A stretch of 64,000 nt of DNA from HXMU1420-2 sp017643305. Its GTDB lineage: Bacteria; Pseudomonadota; Alphaproteobacteria; Rhodobacterales; Rhodobacteraceae. The stretch covers positions 2,418,001-2,482,000 of the forward strand of contig OZ244249.1 in assembly GCA_965217135.1 (NCBI GenBank), in the 5' to 3' direction. Both the position numbers and the translations under genes were made by a program. This document shows positions 1-8,595 of the stretch, one piece after another. The stretch's first letter is position 1, and the number at the start of each line of letters is the position of its first letter. The notes beneath the pieces are model-generated. The model had not been told where the DNA came from. It searched no databases and saw nothing but the letters and a program-made list of their open reading frames with translations.

Positions 1-1050
1 CCGGTGCAACAGCTCGCTCAAAGCGCGGGGTTCGATCCGCACCACCGCCTCCTGCGGGGTTATGATCCTATCTTCGGCCAACCGCACGGCTATGTGCAGC
101 GCGGCGGCAGAAGACCGCTGCACGCGGACCCCATCGAGGATGTGCACATTGCCATTCTCGATCACAAATTCGACCTGCATTTCTTCGCGCAGCTTTTTCC
201 GCATCAGGGCAGCGTTATTTTGCAACGTGGCGTAGGCCTCCGGAGCCAGTTCCTCCAACGACGGACCGCGCGGGTCCTTGCATAAAAACAGGGCTTTGGC
301 TCCGGCCCCCAGCGCATCGCGACCCTGGCTCTGGCTCAGGTAACGGCCCGTTATCTGCGGAAGCCCAGTCACGGAATTGACCAATTGCAGCACGCCCGAC
401 CCGCATTCGCCATGGCCGACACCAGGGATCATCTTCTGAATGACCAGCCCAAGCCCAGCATCCAAAGGTGCCCCCCGCGCCTGGCGCAGCAAGCGGGCCG
501 ATGTCCCGTCCCACGCCCGCGCCATCGACCGAAGCACACCGGCCAGTTGAACGCCGATCTCAGTCGGGAACGGTTCTTCGGTTTCGTCCTCATAGGCCCG
601 CAACGCCTCATCCAGCGCGTTGGGCGAATTGGGTTCAACATGTTCGAACATGTCCGGGTCCAGCCGCGCGACATGGATGGAATAGGCCTGCACGAACCGC
701 AGATAGAGCGCAGCCGCCGCACCGGGACCCAGAATATCGGCCAGTTCGGCCTGCCGGTCCGCATTCATCCCGATATTCAGGATCGCACCGGGCCCGCCCC
801 AGTCGGGGTCTTCGGACGACGGGCGCACACAGAGGATATCACTGGGGTCGAACTGTGCCAGAATGGCTGTGATATCGGGCAGTTCACCGCCTGCAATCTT
901 TTGCACGGCCTCAAAGGACAGCGCCACGGTGCGCGGTACAGGCAGGTCCAGCCGAACCAGACGCTGCAGGCATTTGGCCCGGCCGCCATGGGTGTCGGTG
1001 GCCACGGGGGCGATAGACGTGATCAGCGTGGTGTGAGGGTTATTCTGCAC
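1..1050 (-). CDS. PEP/pyruvate-binding dikinase (PPDK-like), N-terminal part, cut by window edge
   Basis: The frame opens at a GTG at 1050 and runs without a stop to position 1, giving 350 codons. Residues 76-92 read RPSSEDPDWGGPGAILN, the signature of the nucleotide-binding (PPDK_N) domain of pyruvate phosphate dikinase and PEP synthase, and GGRAKCLQRL near residue 22 fits the same family. The family interconverts pyruvate and phosphoenolpyruvate in the cytoplasm; the swivelling phosphohistidine and PEP-binding domains would lie beyond the window. It sits 141 bp downstream of glyS, an arrangement common in Rhodobacterales as I recall it. No in-frame ATG precedes the GTG. True PPDK versus a related PEP-binding protein cannot be settled from this half. 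Confidence 0.82.
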   Translation of the reverse strand, partial: MQNNPHTTLITSIAPVATDTHGGRAKCLQRLVRLDLPVPRTVALSFEAVQKIAGGELPDITAILAQFDPSDILCVRPSSEDPDWGGPGAILNIGMNADRQAELADILGPGAAAALYLRFVQAYSIHVARLDPDMFEHVEPNSPNALDEALRAYEDETEEPFPTEIGVQLAGVLRSMARAWDGTSARLLRQARGAPLDAGLGLVIQKMIPGVGHGECGSGVLQLVNSVTGLPQITGRYLSQSQGRDALGAGAKALFLCKDPRGPSLEELAPEAYATLQNNAALMRKKLREEMQVEFVIENGNVHILDGVRVQRSSAAALHIAVRLAEDRIITPQEAVVRIEPRALSELLHR

Positions 1051-1141
1051 GGCGGCACCATTTGTTTGGCCGTAGAATACGCCGCAACGCGGCATGTGCA
1101 AGCTTGGCGGTGCGATCTGCGCCAATCCAACCAAAGGAAAT

Positions 1142-1190
1142 CGGGGGGGTAACCCCCCAAGTCCCCGGAGTATTTCCCCCAAGAAGACGC
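1142..1190. repeat. Palindromic intergenic element between glyS and the dikinase gene
   Basis: A G-run and C-run palindrome (GGGGGG TAA CCCCCC, 1144-1158) is followed by CCCCGGAGTATTT (about 1163-1175) and then CCAAGAAGA. From memory, the CCCCGGAGTATTT core with a neighbouring G/C palindrome recurs downstream of genes across Rhodobacteraceae genomes. It may act as a weak terminator or RNA-stability hairpin for the minus-strand glyS message. No strong U-tract follows on either strand. Confidence 0.5.
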
Positions 1191-1191
1191 C

Positions 1192-3426
1192 CTAACCTTC
1201 GATCCGGGTCAGGTCGGCCACGCCCATGCACACGGTGCGAATGCGGTGCAGCAGGTTCAACCGGTTGCGGCGCAACGTGTCATTGTCCGAATTGATCTGC
1301 ACCTCTTCGAAAAATGCATCAATCGGGGCGCGCAGGGCCGCCAACGCGGCCATTGCGGCTGGGAAATCCCGGGCCTCCAGCGCGGCGGCGATCTGCGGCT
1401 CAGCGGTGTCGAGTGCTGTGAACAAGGCGCGTTCGCTGCCGGCATCGGCGAATTTCACATCCGCACCAAACGAATATTCCACCCCGTCCTGGGTTTCGGC
1501 CTGGGTCAGAATGTTGTTGGCGCGGCGGAAGCCCTGGATCAGGTTCTGCCCGTCTTCGGTGGCCAGCCCCGTGTTGAGCGCCCGTGCCCGGTTGACCAGC
1601 AGCGCAAGGTTGTCGCTGCCCGGCATGGCGGTGCAGGCGTCGATCACGTCCTGCCGGATGCCTTCATCGCGCAGGAACACCTTGAGCCGGTCATGCAGGA
1701 AGGCCAACAGATCGGTGGAATTGTCCGGCACCTGATCGCCCACGGTGCGCAACAGCGTCGCCTCGTCTTCGTCCTTGTCGTCCAGTTTGTCCGCGACCGT
1801 GCGCATAGCGGCCCCGAAGACGCCATGTTCGGCAATGGCTTCCAACAGGGAATGAAGCGCGGGACTGTCGCCACCTTCGGCTGATTTCATGCTGATCTGG
1901 TGGCGCAGGAGTTGGGCGTCGAAATAGCGGTCCAACGCCAGCGGCAGGTCGTTGGCCAGCACCAGGCGGATCACCCCCAGCGCCGCGCGGCGCAGGGCAA
2001 ACGGGTCCTTCGATCCGGTAGGCTTTTCATCGATGGCCCAGAAGCCGGTGAGCGTATCAATCTTGTCGGCCAGCGCCACGGCAACAGACAGCGGTGCTAT
2101 GGGCACATCATCGGACGGCCCCAATGGCGAGTAATGATCTTCGGCAACAGAGGCGATATCCGCGTCCCGGCCCGAGGCGGTGATGTAATAACGCCCCATA
2201 AGACCCTGAAGTTCCGGGAATTCATATACCATTTCTGAGCTGAGATCGGCTTTGGCCAGCTCCGCTGCCTCCGCCGCCTTGGACACATCCGCGCCGCAGA
2301 CCGGCGCCAGATCCCGCGCCAGCGCCGCGATCCGGCGGATGCGGTCACCCTGACTGCCCAGCTTGTTGTGAAAGGTCACGTTTTCCTGTGCTTCGGTCCA
2401 GACTTTCATGTCAGATTTGGCAACGCGCAGATCATTGTCCCAGAAGAATTTCGCATCGGCCAGGCGGGCCGACAGCACCTTCTGGTTGCCCGCCAGTATG
2501 GTCGCGCCCTGATCCGCGGTTTCGCGATTGGCGACGGTGATAAACCGTTCGATCCGACCGGATTTCGGGTTGCGGACCGAGAAGAATTTCTGGTGTTCCT
2601 TCATCGAGGTCTGCAGTACCTCGGGCGGCAGGTCGAGGAATTCTTCGTCGATCTTGCCCATCAGCACCACCGGCCATTCCACCAGCCCTGCGACTTCGGC
2701 CAGAAGACCCTTGTCTTCGACCAGTTCCAATCCGGCGGCAAAGGCAAGATTGCTGGCTTCAGCATGGATGTGATCGGCCCGCTCCAACGGGTTCAGCACC
2801 ACATGGGCACGCTTGAGCTTGGCCTCGTAATCTTCAAAAGACGTGATAGAAAACGCGTCGGGCGCCATGAATCGGTGCCCGCGCGTGATATCGCCGGCCT
2901 GCAGCCCTTCGATGGCAAACGGCACGGTTTCTGCCCCTGCGTCGTCCGACAGGATGCAGAGGACTGATTGCAGCGGGCGCACCCAGCGGAGCTGACCGCT
3001 GCCCCAGCGCATGGATTTCGGCCAGGGGAAATTGCGGATCACCTGTTCCAGCGCCTCGGCCACGATCTCAGCCGCCGGACGGCCCTGTTTTTCGACTACG
3101 GCAAACAGCACATTGCCCTTAAGCGTTTCGCGTTCTTCCAACTGGTCGCGGGTCAACCCGGTGGACCGAAGAAAGCCTTCGATCGCCTTTTCCGCTGCAT
3201 CAACGCGCGGGCCCTTGCGTTCTTCTCGCACGGTGGGGCTTTCAGCTGTCAGCCCATGCACCGTCAGCACCAGCCGCCGGGGCGTGGCAAAGGCTGCGGC
3301 ATCGGCATATGTCAGACCGGCGTCCACCAACCCATCGGTCATACGTTTTTTCAGGTCTTCCGACGCGCGGGCCTGCATGCGCGCGGGAATCTCTTCGCTG
3401 AAAAGTTCGATCAGCAGGTCGGGCAT
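1192..3426 (-). CDS. glyS: Glycyl-tRNA synthetase beta subunit
   Basis: The 744-residue product has the usual length for bacterial GlyS. Its start, MPDLLIELFSEEIPARMQ, is the family's standard N-terminus. GlyS pairs with GlyQ as an alpha2-beta2 enzyme that charges tRNA-Gly in the cytoplasm; the beta subunit carries tRNA-binding and HD-like regions. The gene lies 10 bp downstream of a gltS-type gene and belongs to the minus-strand set glyQ, DUF6446, gltS, glyS. The ATG at 3426 is the natural start. No lesion seen. Confidence 0.97.
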   Translation of the reverse strand: MPDLLIELFSEEIPARMQARASEDLKKRMTDGLVDAGLTYADAAAFATPRRLVLTVHGLTAESPTVREERKGPRVDAAEKAIEGFLRSTGLTRDQLEERETLKGNVLFAVVEKQGRPAAEIVAEALEQVIRNFPWPKSMRWGSGQLRWVRPLQSVLCILSDDAGAETVPFAIEGLQAGDITRGHRFMAPDAFSITSFEDYEAKLKRAHVVLNPLERADHIHAEASNLAFAAGLELVEDKGLLAEVAGLVEWPVVLMGKIDEEFLDLPPEVLQTSMKEHQKFFSVRNPKSGRIERFITVANRETADQGATILAGNQKVLSARLADAKFFWDNDLRVAKSDMKVWTEAQENVTFHNKLGSQGDRIRRIAALARDLAPVCGADVSKAAEAAELAKADLSSEMVYEFPELQGLMGRYYITASGRDADIASVAEDHYSPLGPSDDVPIAPLSVAVALADKIDTLTGFWAIDEKPTGSKDPFALRRAALGVIRLVLANDLPLALDRYFDAQLLRHQISMKSAEGGDSPALHSLLEAIAEHGVFGAAMRTVADKLDDKDEDEATLLRTVGDQVPDNSTDLLAFLHDRLKVFLRDEGIRQDVIDACTAMPGSDNLALLVNRARALNTGLATEDGQNLIQGFRRANNILTQAETQDGVEYSFGADVKFADAGSERALFTALDTAEPQIAAALEARDFPAAMAALAALRAPIDAFFEEVQINSDNDTLRRNRLNLLHRIRTVCMGVADLTRIEG

Positions 3427-3436
3427 GGTCTGTCCT

Positions 3437-4651
3437 TCAGAAATTCATCACCCACTGGATGACGACGGCATTGGCGATATCCACGAAAAAAGCGGATACA
3501 AGCGGCAGCACAACAAAGGCAAGGGGCGATGGGCCATAGCGCTTGGTTACAGCTGTCATATTTGCAATTGCGGTGGGCGTGGCCCCCAAAGCGAAGCCTC
3601 CGAACCCCGCTGACAGCACCGCGGCCCGATAGCCGCGCCCCATCAACGGGAACAACACGAAAATCACGAATGCCACGGTGAACAGCGTCTGCGCCGCCAG
3701 AATGAGAACGATCACAAGGCCCAGATCGGCAATGGTCCAAAGCTGCAGGCTCATCAGCGACATGGCCAGGAACGCCCCCAGCGCGAATTCGGAGATCAGC
3801 GCCAGCGATGCCGTTCCGGTCACAGGCGGCGCGGCGGGGAAGATCAGGCTGCGCAGATTGCCGATGACAATGCCCATGATCAGGCAGGGCACGAACAACG
3901 GCAGTTTCAACCCGGCCGCTTCAATCGCCTCGGCAAGGATATAACCGAGGATGATCGCAACGTTCAGGTGCAAAAGGACCCGCATCACGGTGTGATGGTC
4001 GATGGCTGCGCCGCCCCGCCCGGCAGTGTCCGGCAGGCCAATCGTGTTGGGCGCATCGGGGCGATTCGGTGTCAGGTTGTGGCGTTCCACCAGGTAGCGC
4101 GCAATCGGCCCACCGATCAGCGCCGCCAGCACCAGCCCCAGTGTGGCCACCGCGACGCCCAGCTCGCTCGCGCCGTCCAACCCCGTGATGCTGGCCACTT
4201 CCGGCGCCCAGGCGATGGCCGTACCGTGCCCGCCAATCAGAGAGGCCGAGCCGAAGAGCACGCCGGATTGCGCAGGATAACCGAAGGCCAGCGCCCCCGC
4301 CGCCCCGATGATGTTTTGCGCCACGATGGTCACACAGGTCAGCACCAGCAGGATCACCAGTGGCTTGCCCCCGGCGATCAGGTCGCTGAGCCGCGCATTC
4401 AAACCGATGCCCGCGAAAAACAGGACCAACAGGAAATCCCGTGCGTGCAGTTCAAAGGCGATCTCTCGCCCCGTTGTCAGGTAGATGGCCAGCACCATCA
4501 AAGCGGCCAACAGGCCACCAGTGACCGGTTCGGGGATGTTAAATCGCCGCAGGACTGCAATGCGCCGGTTGATATCCGACCCTAGAAGGAACACGGCGAA
4601 CCCCAGCGTTACCGCGATGAAGTCGGGAATATGGACCGCGCCCTGCATCAC
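3437..4651 (-). CDS. gltS: Sodium/glutamate symporter family protein
   Basis: The 404-residue, very hydrophobic protein has about ten membrane segments and the two-half repeat of the GltS family, including FAGIGLNARLSDL near residue 80 and SASLIGGHGTAIAWAP near residue 135. GltS proteins import glutamate with Na+ across the inner membrane. The gene sits 6 bp downstream of the DUF6446 gene and 10 bp upstream of glyS, so it is probably co-transcribed with the glycyl-tRNA synthetase genes. That is an odd neighbourhood for a transporter. Substrate is inferred from family only. Confidence 0.88.
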   Translation of the reverse strand: MMQGAVHIPDFIAVTLGFAVFLLGSDINRRIAVLRRFNIPEPVTGGLLAALMVLAIYLTTGREIAFELHARDFLLVLFFAGIGLNARLSDLIAGGKPLVILLVLTCVTIVAQNIIGAAGALAFGYPAQSGVLFGSASLIGGHGTAIAWAPEVASITGLDGASELGVAVATLGLVLAALIGGPIARYLVERHNLTPNRPDAPNTIGLPDTAGRGGAAIDHHTVMRVLLHLNVAIILGYILAEAIEAAGLKLPLFVPCLIMGIVIGNLRSLIFPAAPPVTGTASLALISEFALGAFLAMSLMSLQLWTIADLGLVIVLILAAQTLFTVAFVIFVLFPLMGRGYRAAVLSAGFGGFALGATPTAIANMTAVTKRYGPSPLAFVVLPLVSAFFVDIANAVVIQWVMNF

Positions 4652-4657
4652 CCGGTG

Positions 4658-5188
4658 TCAGCTGCCGCTGTCCGGGCGCGGAGGGCATTCTTCGCCGATG
4701 ACGGTGCCGTCATAGGCCTTTTCGCCACAATCGTTTAGATCCTGCCAGACCCAGCCTCGACCGTCTTCGTGAATAGCCACGATCCTGTCGACCCCGTAAT
4801 GCACGTTCTTCTGGCCCAAGAACACCAGCACCGCGCCGGTTTCGATCCCCTCCACGATGGCCGTTGCATCAAAACAGTCGAACCATCCGGGCGCATTGCG
4901 CGGCTCTCTGTCTTCGAGCAGTTGATAGGTTTCGGTCAGCATCGGATGACTATGGTTCGTGGTGAAACAGGCCCGGTAGCGGATGGGTGAGCTGTCGGCA
5001 TCAATGGCGCTGAAATTGTCGGTCAGGATCGGCTCCGGCGCGCCGGTGGCGATGTTGACCATCTGCACCTGACCGGCTTCGGCGTCTGAAACCTCGCGAT
5101 AGAAGCCATAAACCTGCAGGTAATAGAGCGCCGCGCCCGCGACCACAGCGGTGATCATGATGATTGTCCCTACGATCCTGCCATTCAT
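4658..5188 (-). CDS. Membrane-anchored DUF6446-type protein of the gly operon
   Basis: The product has 176 residues from the ATG at 5188, chosen because the sequence then opens MNGRIVGTIIMITAVVAGAA, one N-terminal membrane segment. A soluble domain with conserved-looking Cys and Trp residues (YRACF, WFDCFDA, WVWQDLNDCG) follows and presumably faces the periplasm. I recall a protein of this type (DUF6446) next to glyQ in Rhodobacterales. Its function is unknown. The longer reading from 5209 only adds MHWDGRR before the membrane segment. Confidence 0.7.
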   Translation of the reverse strand: MNGRIVGTIIMITAVVAGAALYYLQVYGFYREVSDAEAGQVQMVNIATGAPEPILTDNFSAIDADSSPIRYRACFTTNHSHPMLTETYQLLEDREPRNAPGWFDCFDATAIVEGIETGAVLVFLGQKNVHYGVDRIVAIHEDGRGWVWQDLNDCGEKAYDGTVIGEECPPRPDSGS

Positions 5189-5673
5189 GCGGCGTCCATC
5201 CCAATGCAAACAAGGTTTCCGACCGGGCCCGCGCCAATGCCATGGGTCATACCATGTTTTACCGGTCCGGTCCCGTACAGGTCACATCTGACGAATCCGG
5301 TCCGAAATGCAAGGCGGCCAGATCGTCGCAATGGGTATCTGTTGATATTGGGCTGGACGACCTGGATGAGCAAGCTCTGGCGAAAGCGGTCACTTGAACG
5401 GGAACAAAAAGCCGCACGTCGCAGGCCCGTGGACCGGAGACGCGATGGCGCAGGATACCGCTTGATCTCCGGAACGCATTAGCATTTCGATCCGGGAAGT
5501 CTGGCCTGATCACTGCGCTGTGCGAGGGCACGTCCCGGAGATGCGCCACGGCCTTAGTGGGCCATGATAACGCGCGGTGGACGATCTTCGAAGGAACTTG
5601 GGGGCTTCCTTGGCCAACAAAAGGGGCAAGCAGCATCACTGTTGCCTGAAACGCAGTTCAAAGCGCGTTGCGT
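5189..5673. other. 485-bp stretch without a recognised gene
   Basis: This gap lies between the glyQ stop and the DUF6446 start, both minus strand. Open frames up to 126 codons exist on both strands, but none resembles a family I know and none has a clear ribosome-binding site. It may hold a promoter for the downstream genes or a decayed gene. Confidence 0.4.
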
Positions 5674-6603
5674 TTACTCCGCCGCCCAGCCCGCCGCTTC
5701 GGTTTGCACAAATGCGTCTGCACACTGCTTGGCCAAAGCGCGCACCCTGCCGATATAGGCCTGCCGCTCGGTCACCGAGATCACGCTGCGGGCATCCAGC
5801 AGGTTGAAGATGTGGCTAGCCTTTATGCACTGGTCATAGGCCGGATGTGCCATCACGATGCGTTTGCCGGTTTTCGGATCCTTGTAGGGATGTTCCAGGA
5901 TCGCGGCGCATTCGGTCTCGGCCTCTTCGAAATGCCGCAGCAGCATCTCCGTATCCGCCACATCGAAATTCCAGCGTGCGTACTCTTCTTCAGTCTGCTT
6001 GAACACGTCACCGTAGGACAGCGCGATGGGCGCCTGCGGGTCATTGTAGGGCATGTCCATCACGTGATCGATGCCAAGCACGTACATGGCCAGACGCTCC
6101 AACCCGTAGGTCAGCTCACCCGAAACCGGGCTGCAGTCATGCCCGCCGACCTGCTGGAAGTAGGTGAACTGGCTGACTTCCATTCCGTCGCACCAGACTT
6201 CCCATCCCAGACCCCAGGCACCGAGCGTGGGGCTTTCCCAGTCGTCTTCAACAAAACGGATGTCATGCAGGTCCATATCGATGCCGATGGCTTCGAGAGA
6301 ACCCAGGTAAAGCTCCTGCAGATCCGGCGGGGATGGTTTGATCAGTACCTGGAACTGATAATAGTGCTGCAGCCGGTTCGGGTTTTCGCCATAGCGCCCA
6401 TCCGTCGGACGGCGCGAGGGCTGCACATAGGCCGCTGCCCAGGCGCGGGACCCCAACGCGCGCAGGGTCGTGGCCGGATGGAACGTGCCCGCCCCCACCT
6501 CCATGTCATAGGGTTGCAGCACGGCGCAGCCCTTGGTGGCCCAGTAACTCTGTAGCCGGAGGATGATTTCTTGAAAGGATCGGGGCGTCTGAATGTCGGT
6601 CAT
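5674..6603 (-). CDS. glyQ: Glycyl-tRNA synthetase alpha subunit
   Basis: The 309-residue protein is the catalytic alpha chain of the heterotetrameric glycyl-tRNA synthetase. It begins MTDIQTPRSFQEIILRLQSYW and contains VGAGTFHPATTLRALG and PTDGRYGENPNRLQHYYQFQ, hallmark stretches of GlyQ. It charges tRNA-Gly with GlyS. Here it is separated from glyS by a gap, the DUF6446 gene and gltS, but all share the strand. The gene to its right is divergent, so the glyQ promoter should lie in 6604-6765. Confidence 0.97.
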   Translation of the reverse strand: MTDIQTPRSFQEIILRLQSYWATKGCAVLQPYDMEVGAGTFHPATTLRALGSRAWAAAYVQPSRRPTDGRYGENPNRLQHYYQFQVLIKPSPPDLQELYLGSLEAIGIDMDLHDIRFVEDDWESPTLGAWGLGWEVWCDGMEVSQFTYFQQVGGHDCSPVSGELTYGLERLAMYVLGIDHVMDMPYNDPQAPIALSYGDVFKQTEEEYARWNFDVADTEMLLRHFEEAETECAAILEHPYKDPKTGKRIVMAHPAYDQCIKASHIFNLLDARSVISVTERQAYIGRVRALAKQCADAFVQTEAAGWAAE

Positions 6604-6765
6604 CTGCGGGGTTCCTTTGATGCGCGGCCTGCTTATGCGCCTGCGCTGTCCGGGTCAACGGCGCAACGCGTCCGGCATTTCCCCGTGACTGGGGCTTGGC
6701 TTTTTTGCCGATTTCAGGCTTATCTGCCTTACAGGTGCTGAATTGACGCCCAACAGGTGAATTAT

Positions 6766-8514
6766 ATGAAATATTTGATTGTTGCACTGACCTTGATTGT
6801 AAGTGCCTTGACTGTCACGACCCGCGTTGCGGCGCAGAACCGTGACGTTGTTTTCGTACAACTCGAAGCCCATCCCAGCCTGCAGATCGCTCAAATCCGA
6901 GCGCAGATCTACGGAAACTATCTGGCAGATGTGAACGGGTTTTCTCTGGGCGGGGGCTGGTACGGCATCGCGCTTGGACCTTACACGCGCGACGACGCCC
7001 AACAGGTTCTGCTGGTCTACCAGGCAGAACGCCGCATTCCCAGCGACGCTTATATCGCGGAGGCACGCACCTTTGGAAACCAGTTTTACCCGGTTGGGGC
7101 CAATGTGCTGAACCAGGGCACGATTGCGGTACCGGGTACCACGCAGGCCGCTACCGAAACCGCGCCCACCCCCGCGCCAGAGCCACAGGTGGCCGATGAA
7201 ACCCCGGCAGAGGCCCGCCGCAGCGAACGAAACCTGACAGCGCAGGAACGCAAGGACCTGCAGATCGCAATGAAATGGGCCGGGTTCTATACTGCCGGCA
7301 TCGATGGGGCGTTTGGCCCCGGCACACGCGGCGCAATGGCCGCGTGGCAGGGGGCCAACGGGTATGAGGAAACCGGCATCCTGACCACGCTGCAGCGGCA
7401 GGTGCTGATGGACCAATATAACGCGCCGCTGATCAGTGTTGGCATGGCGCTGCGCGTCGACGGGCAGACCGGTATCGAGATGCAGATGCCCTCCTCCGCC
7501 GTCCGGTTTTCGCGCTATGAGCCGCCTTTTGCGCATTACGACAGCATTTCGGATGATGGCATTCGCATGCTGCTGATCTCCCAACCCGGGGACCGGCGCA
7601 CGCTTTATGGTCTCTACGACATCATGCAGACGCTGGAGATCGTCCCGCTGGACGGGGAACGTGAGCGCAAGGAAAACAGCTTTGTCCTCGAAGGCCGCAA
7701 TGCGCGCTTCACCTCCTACACCGAGGCCGCGCTGAAAAATGGAGAGATCAAGGGCTTTACCCTAATCTGGCCCACGGGCGACGAGGAACGCCGCACCCGC
7801 GTTCTGGCGCTGATGCGCGAAAGCTTCACCCGACTGGAAGGCGTTCTGGATCCGGCTGCCGGCGGCGACAACGTGCAGAACATCGACCTGGTGTCGGGGC
7901 TGACCGTGCGCAAACCACGCCTTTCGCGCTCAGGCTTTTTTGTCGATGGCAATGGCACCGTGGTAACGACGACGGAAGCTGTGCGGGGCTGTACTCGTGT
8001 GACGCTGGATGACAGTTACCAGGCCGAGGTTGCTGGCACCGATGAGACGCTGGGCGTTGCTGTCCTGCGCCCGGTGAACCGGCTTGCCCCCGCCGAAGTG
8101 GCCCAGTTCCGACAATCCTCCCCGCGCCTGCAATCAGGTGTGACCGTGTCGGGCTATTCTTTCGAAGGCAAGCTGGGCGCGCCAACGCTGACTTTTGGCA
8201 AGCTTGAGGACCTCAAGGGTCTGCGCGGTGAGACTGACCTGACGCGTCTGGCGCTGAACGTGGAAACCGGAGATGCTGGCGGACCGGTTCTGGACGCGGG
8301 CGGCGCTGTGCTGGGCATGCTATTGCCGCGAAAGACCGGCACACAGCAATTGCCCGCCAATGTGAATTTTGCCGCCAATGGCCCAGCCATCGGCACGGTG
8401 CTGAGCGGTCTGGGCCTGTCGACCGGATCCGTGGACGTGCGCGACAGCGCCACGCCCGACGCGCTCCTGCGCATAGCCACCGACATGACCGTTCTGGTGA
8501 GCTGCTGGGACTGA
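6766..8514 (+). CDS. Secreted SPOR / peptidoglycan-binding protein with degenerate trypsin-like domain
   Basis: The ATG at 6766 is preferred because AGG lies 8 nt upstream; a GTG three codons earlier is also open. The 582-residue product has a signal peptide (about residues 1-24), a SPOR-like region (about 25-110), a PG_binding_1 domain (about 162-220, with DGAFGPGTRGAM), a linking domain, and a C-terminal chymotrypsin/HtrA-like fold from about 380. In that fold the usual catalytic triad is missing. The His segment reads VVTTTEAV, the Asp segment reads LGVAVLRP, and the Ser motif reads GDAGGPV with alanine at residue 504. It is therefore probably a periplasmic wall-binding scaffold rather than a protease. 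It is divergent from glyQ and convergent with the ThDP gene. Confidence 0.85.
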   Translation: MKYLIVALTLIVSALTVTTRVAAQNRDVVFVQLEAHPSLQIAQIRAQIYGNYLADVNGFSLGGGWYGIALGPYTRDDAQQVLLVYQAERRIPSDAYIAEARTFGNQFYPVGANVLNQGTIAVPGTTQAATETAPTPAPEPQVADETPAEARRSERNLTAQERKDLQIAMKWAGFYTAGIDGAFGPGTRGAMAAWQGANGYEETGILTTLQRQVLMDQYNAPLISVGMALRVDGQTGIEMQMPSSAVRFSRYEPPFAHYDSISDDGIRMLLISQPGDRRTLYGLYDIMQTLEIVPLDGERERKENSFVLEGRNARFTSYTEAALKNGEIKGFTLIWPTGDEERRTRVLALMRESFTRLEGVLDPAAGGDNVQNIDLVSGLTVRKPRLSRSGFFVDGNGTVVTTTEAVRGCTRVTLDDSYQAEVAGTDETLGVAVLRPVNRLAPAEVAQFRQSSPRLQSGVTVSGYSFEGKLGAPTLTFGKLEDLKGLRGETDLTRLALNVETGDAGGPVLDAGGAVLGMLLPRKTGTQQLPANVNFAANGPAIGTVLSGLGLSTGSVDVRDSATPDALLRIATDMTVLVSCWD

Positions 8515-8518
8515 GGCA

Positions 8519-8582
8519 CCATTTCGTCAACGAAATGGAAGCAATTCATGGAGGAATTGCCTGCGAATTGGTGACAATTCGC
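8519..8582. repeat. Array of three consecutive hairpins between convergent genes
   Basis: Three perfect hairpins follow one another. The first pairs CCATTTCG with CGAAATGG around TCAA (8519-8538). The second pairs GCAATTC with GAATTGC around 6 nt (8541-8560). The third pairs GCGAATTG with CAATTCGC around GTGA (8563-8582). The block fills the gap between convergent genes ending at 8514 and 8596. It probably ends or protects both transcripts, although no U-tract follows. The compact design suggests a dispersed palindromic repeat. Confidence 0.75.
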
Positions 8583-8595
8583 GCCCCTCGACAGG

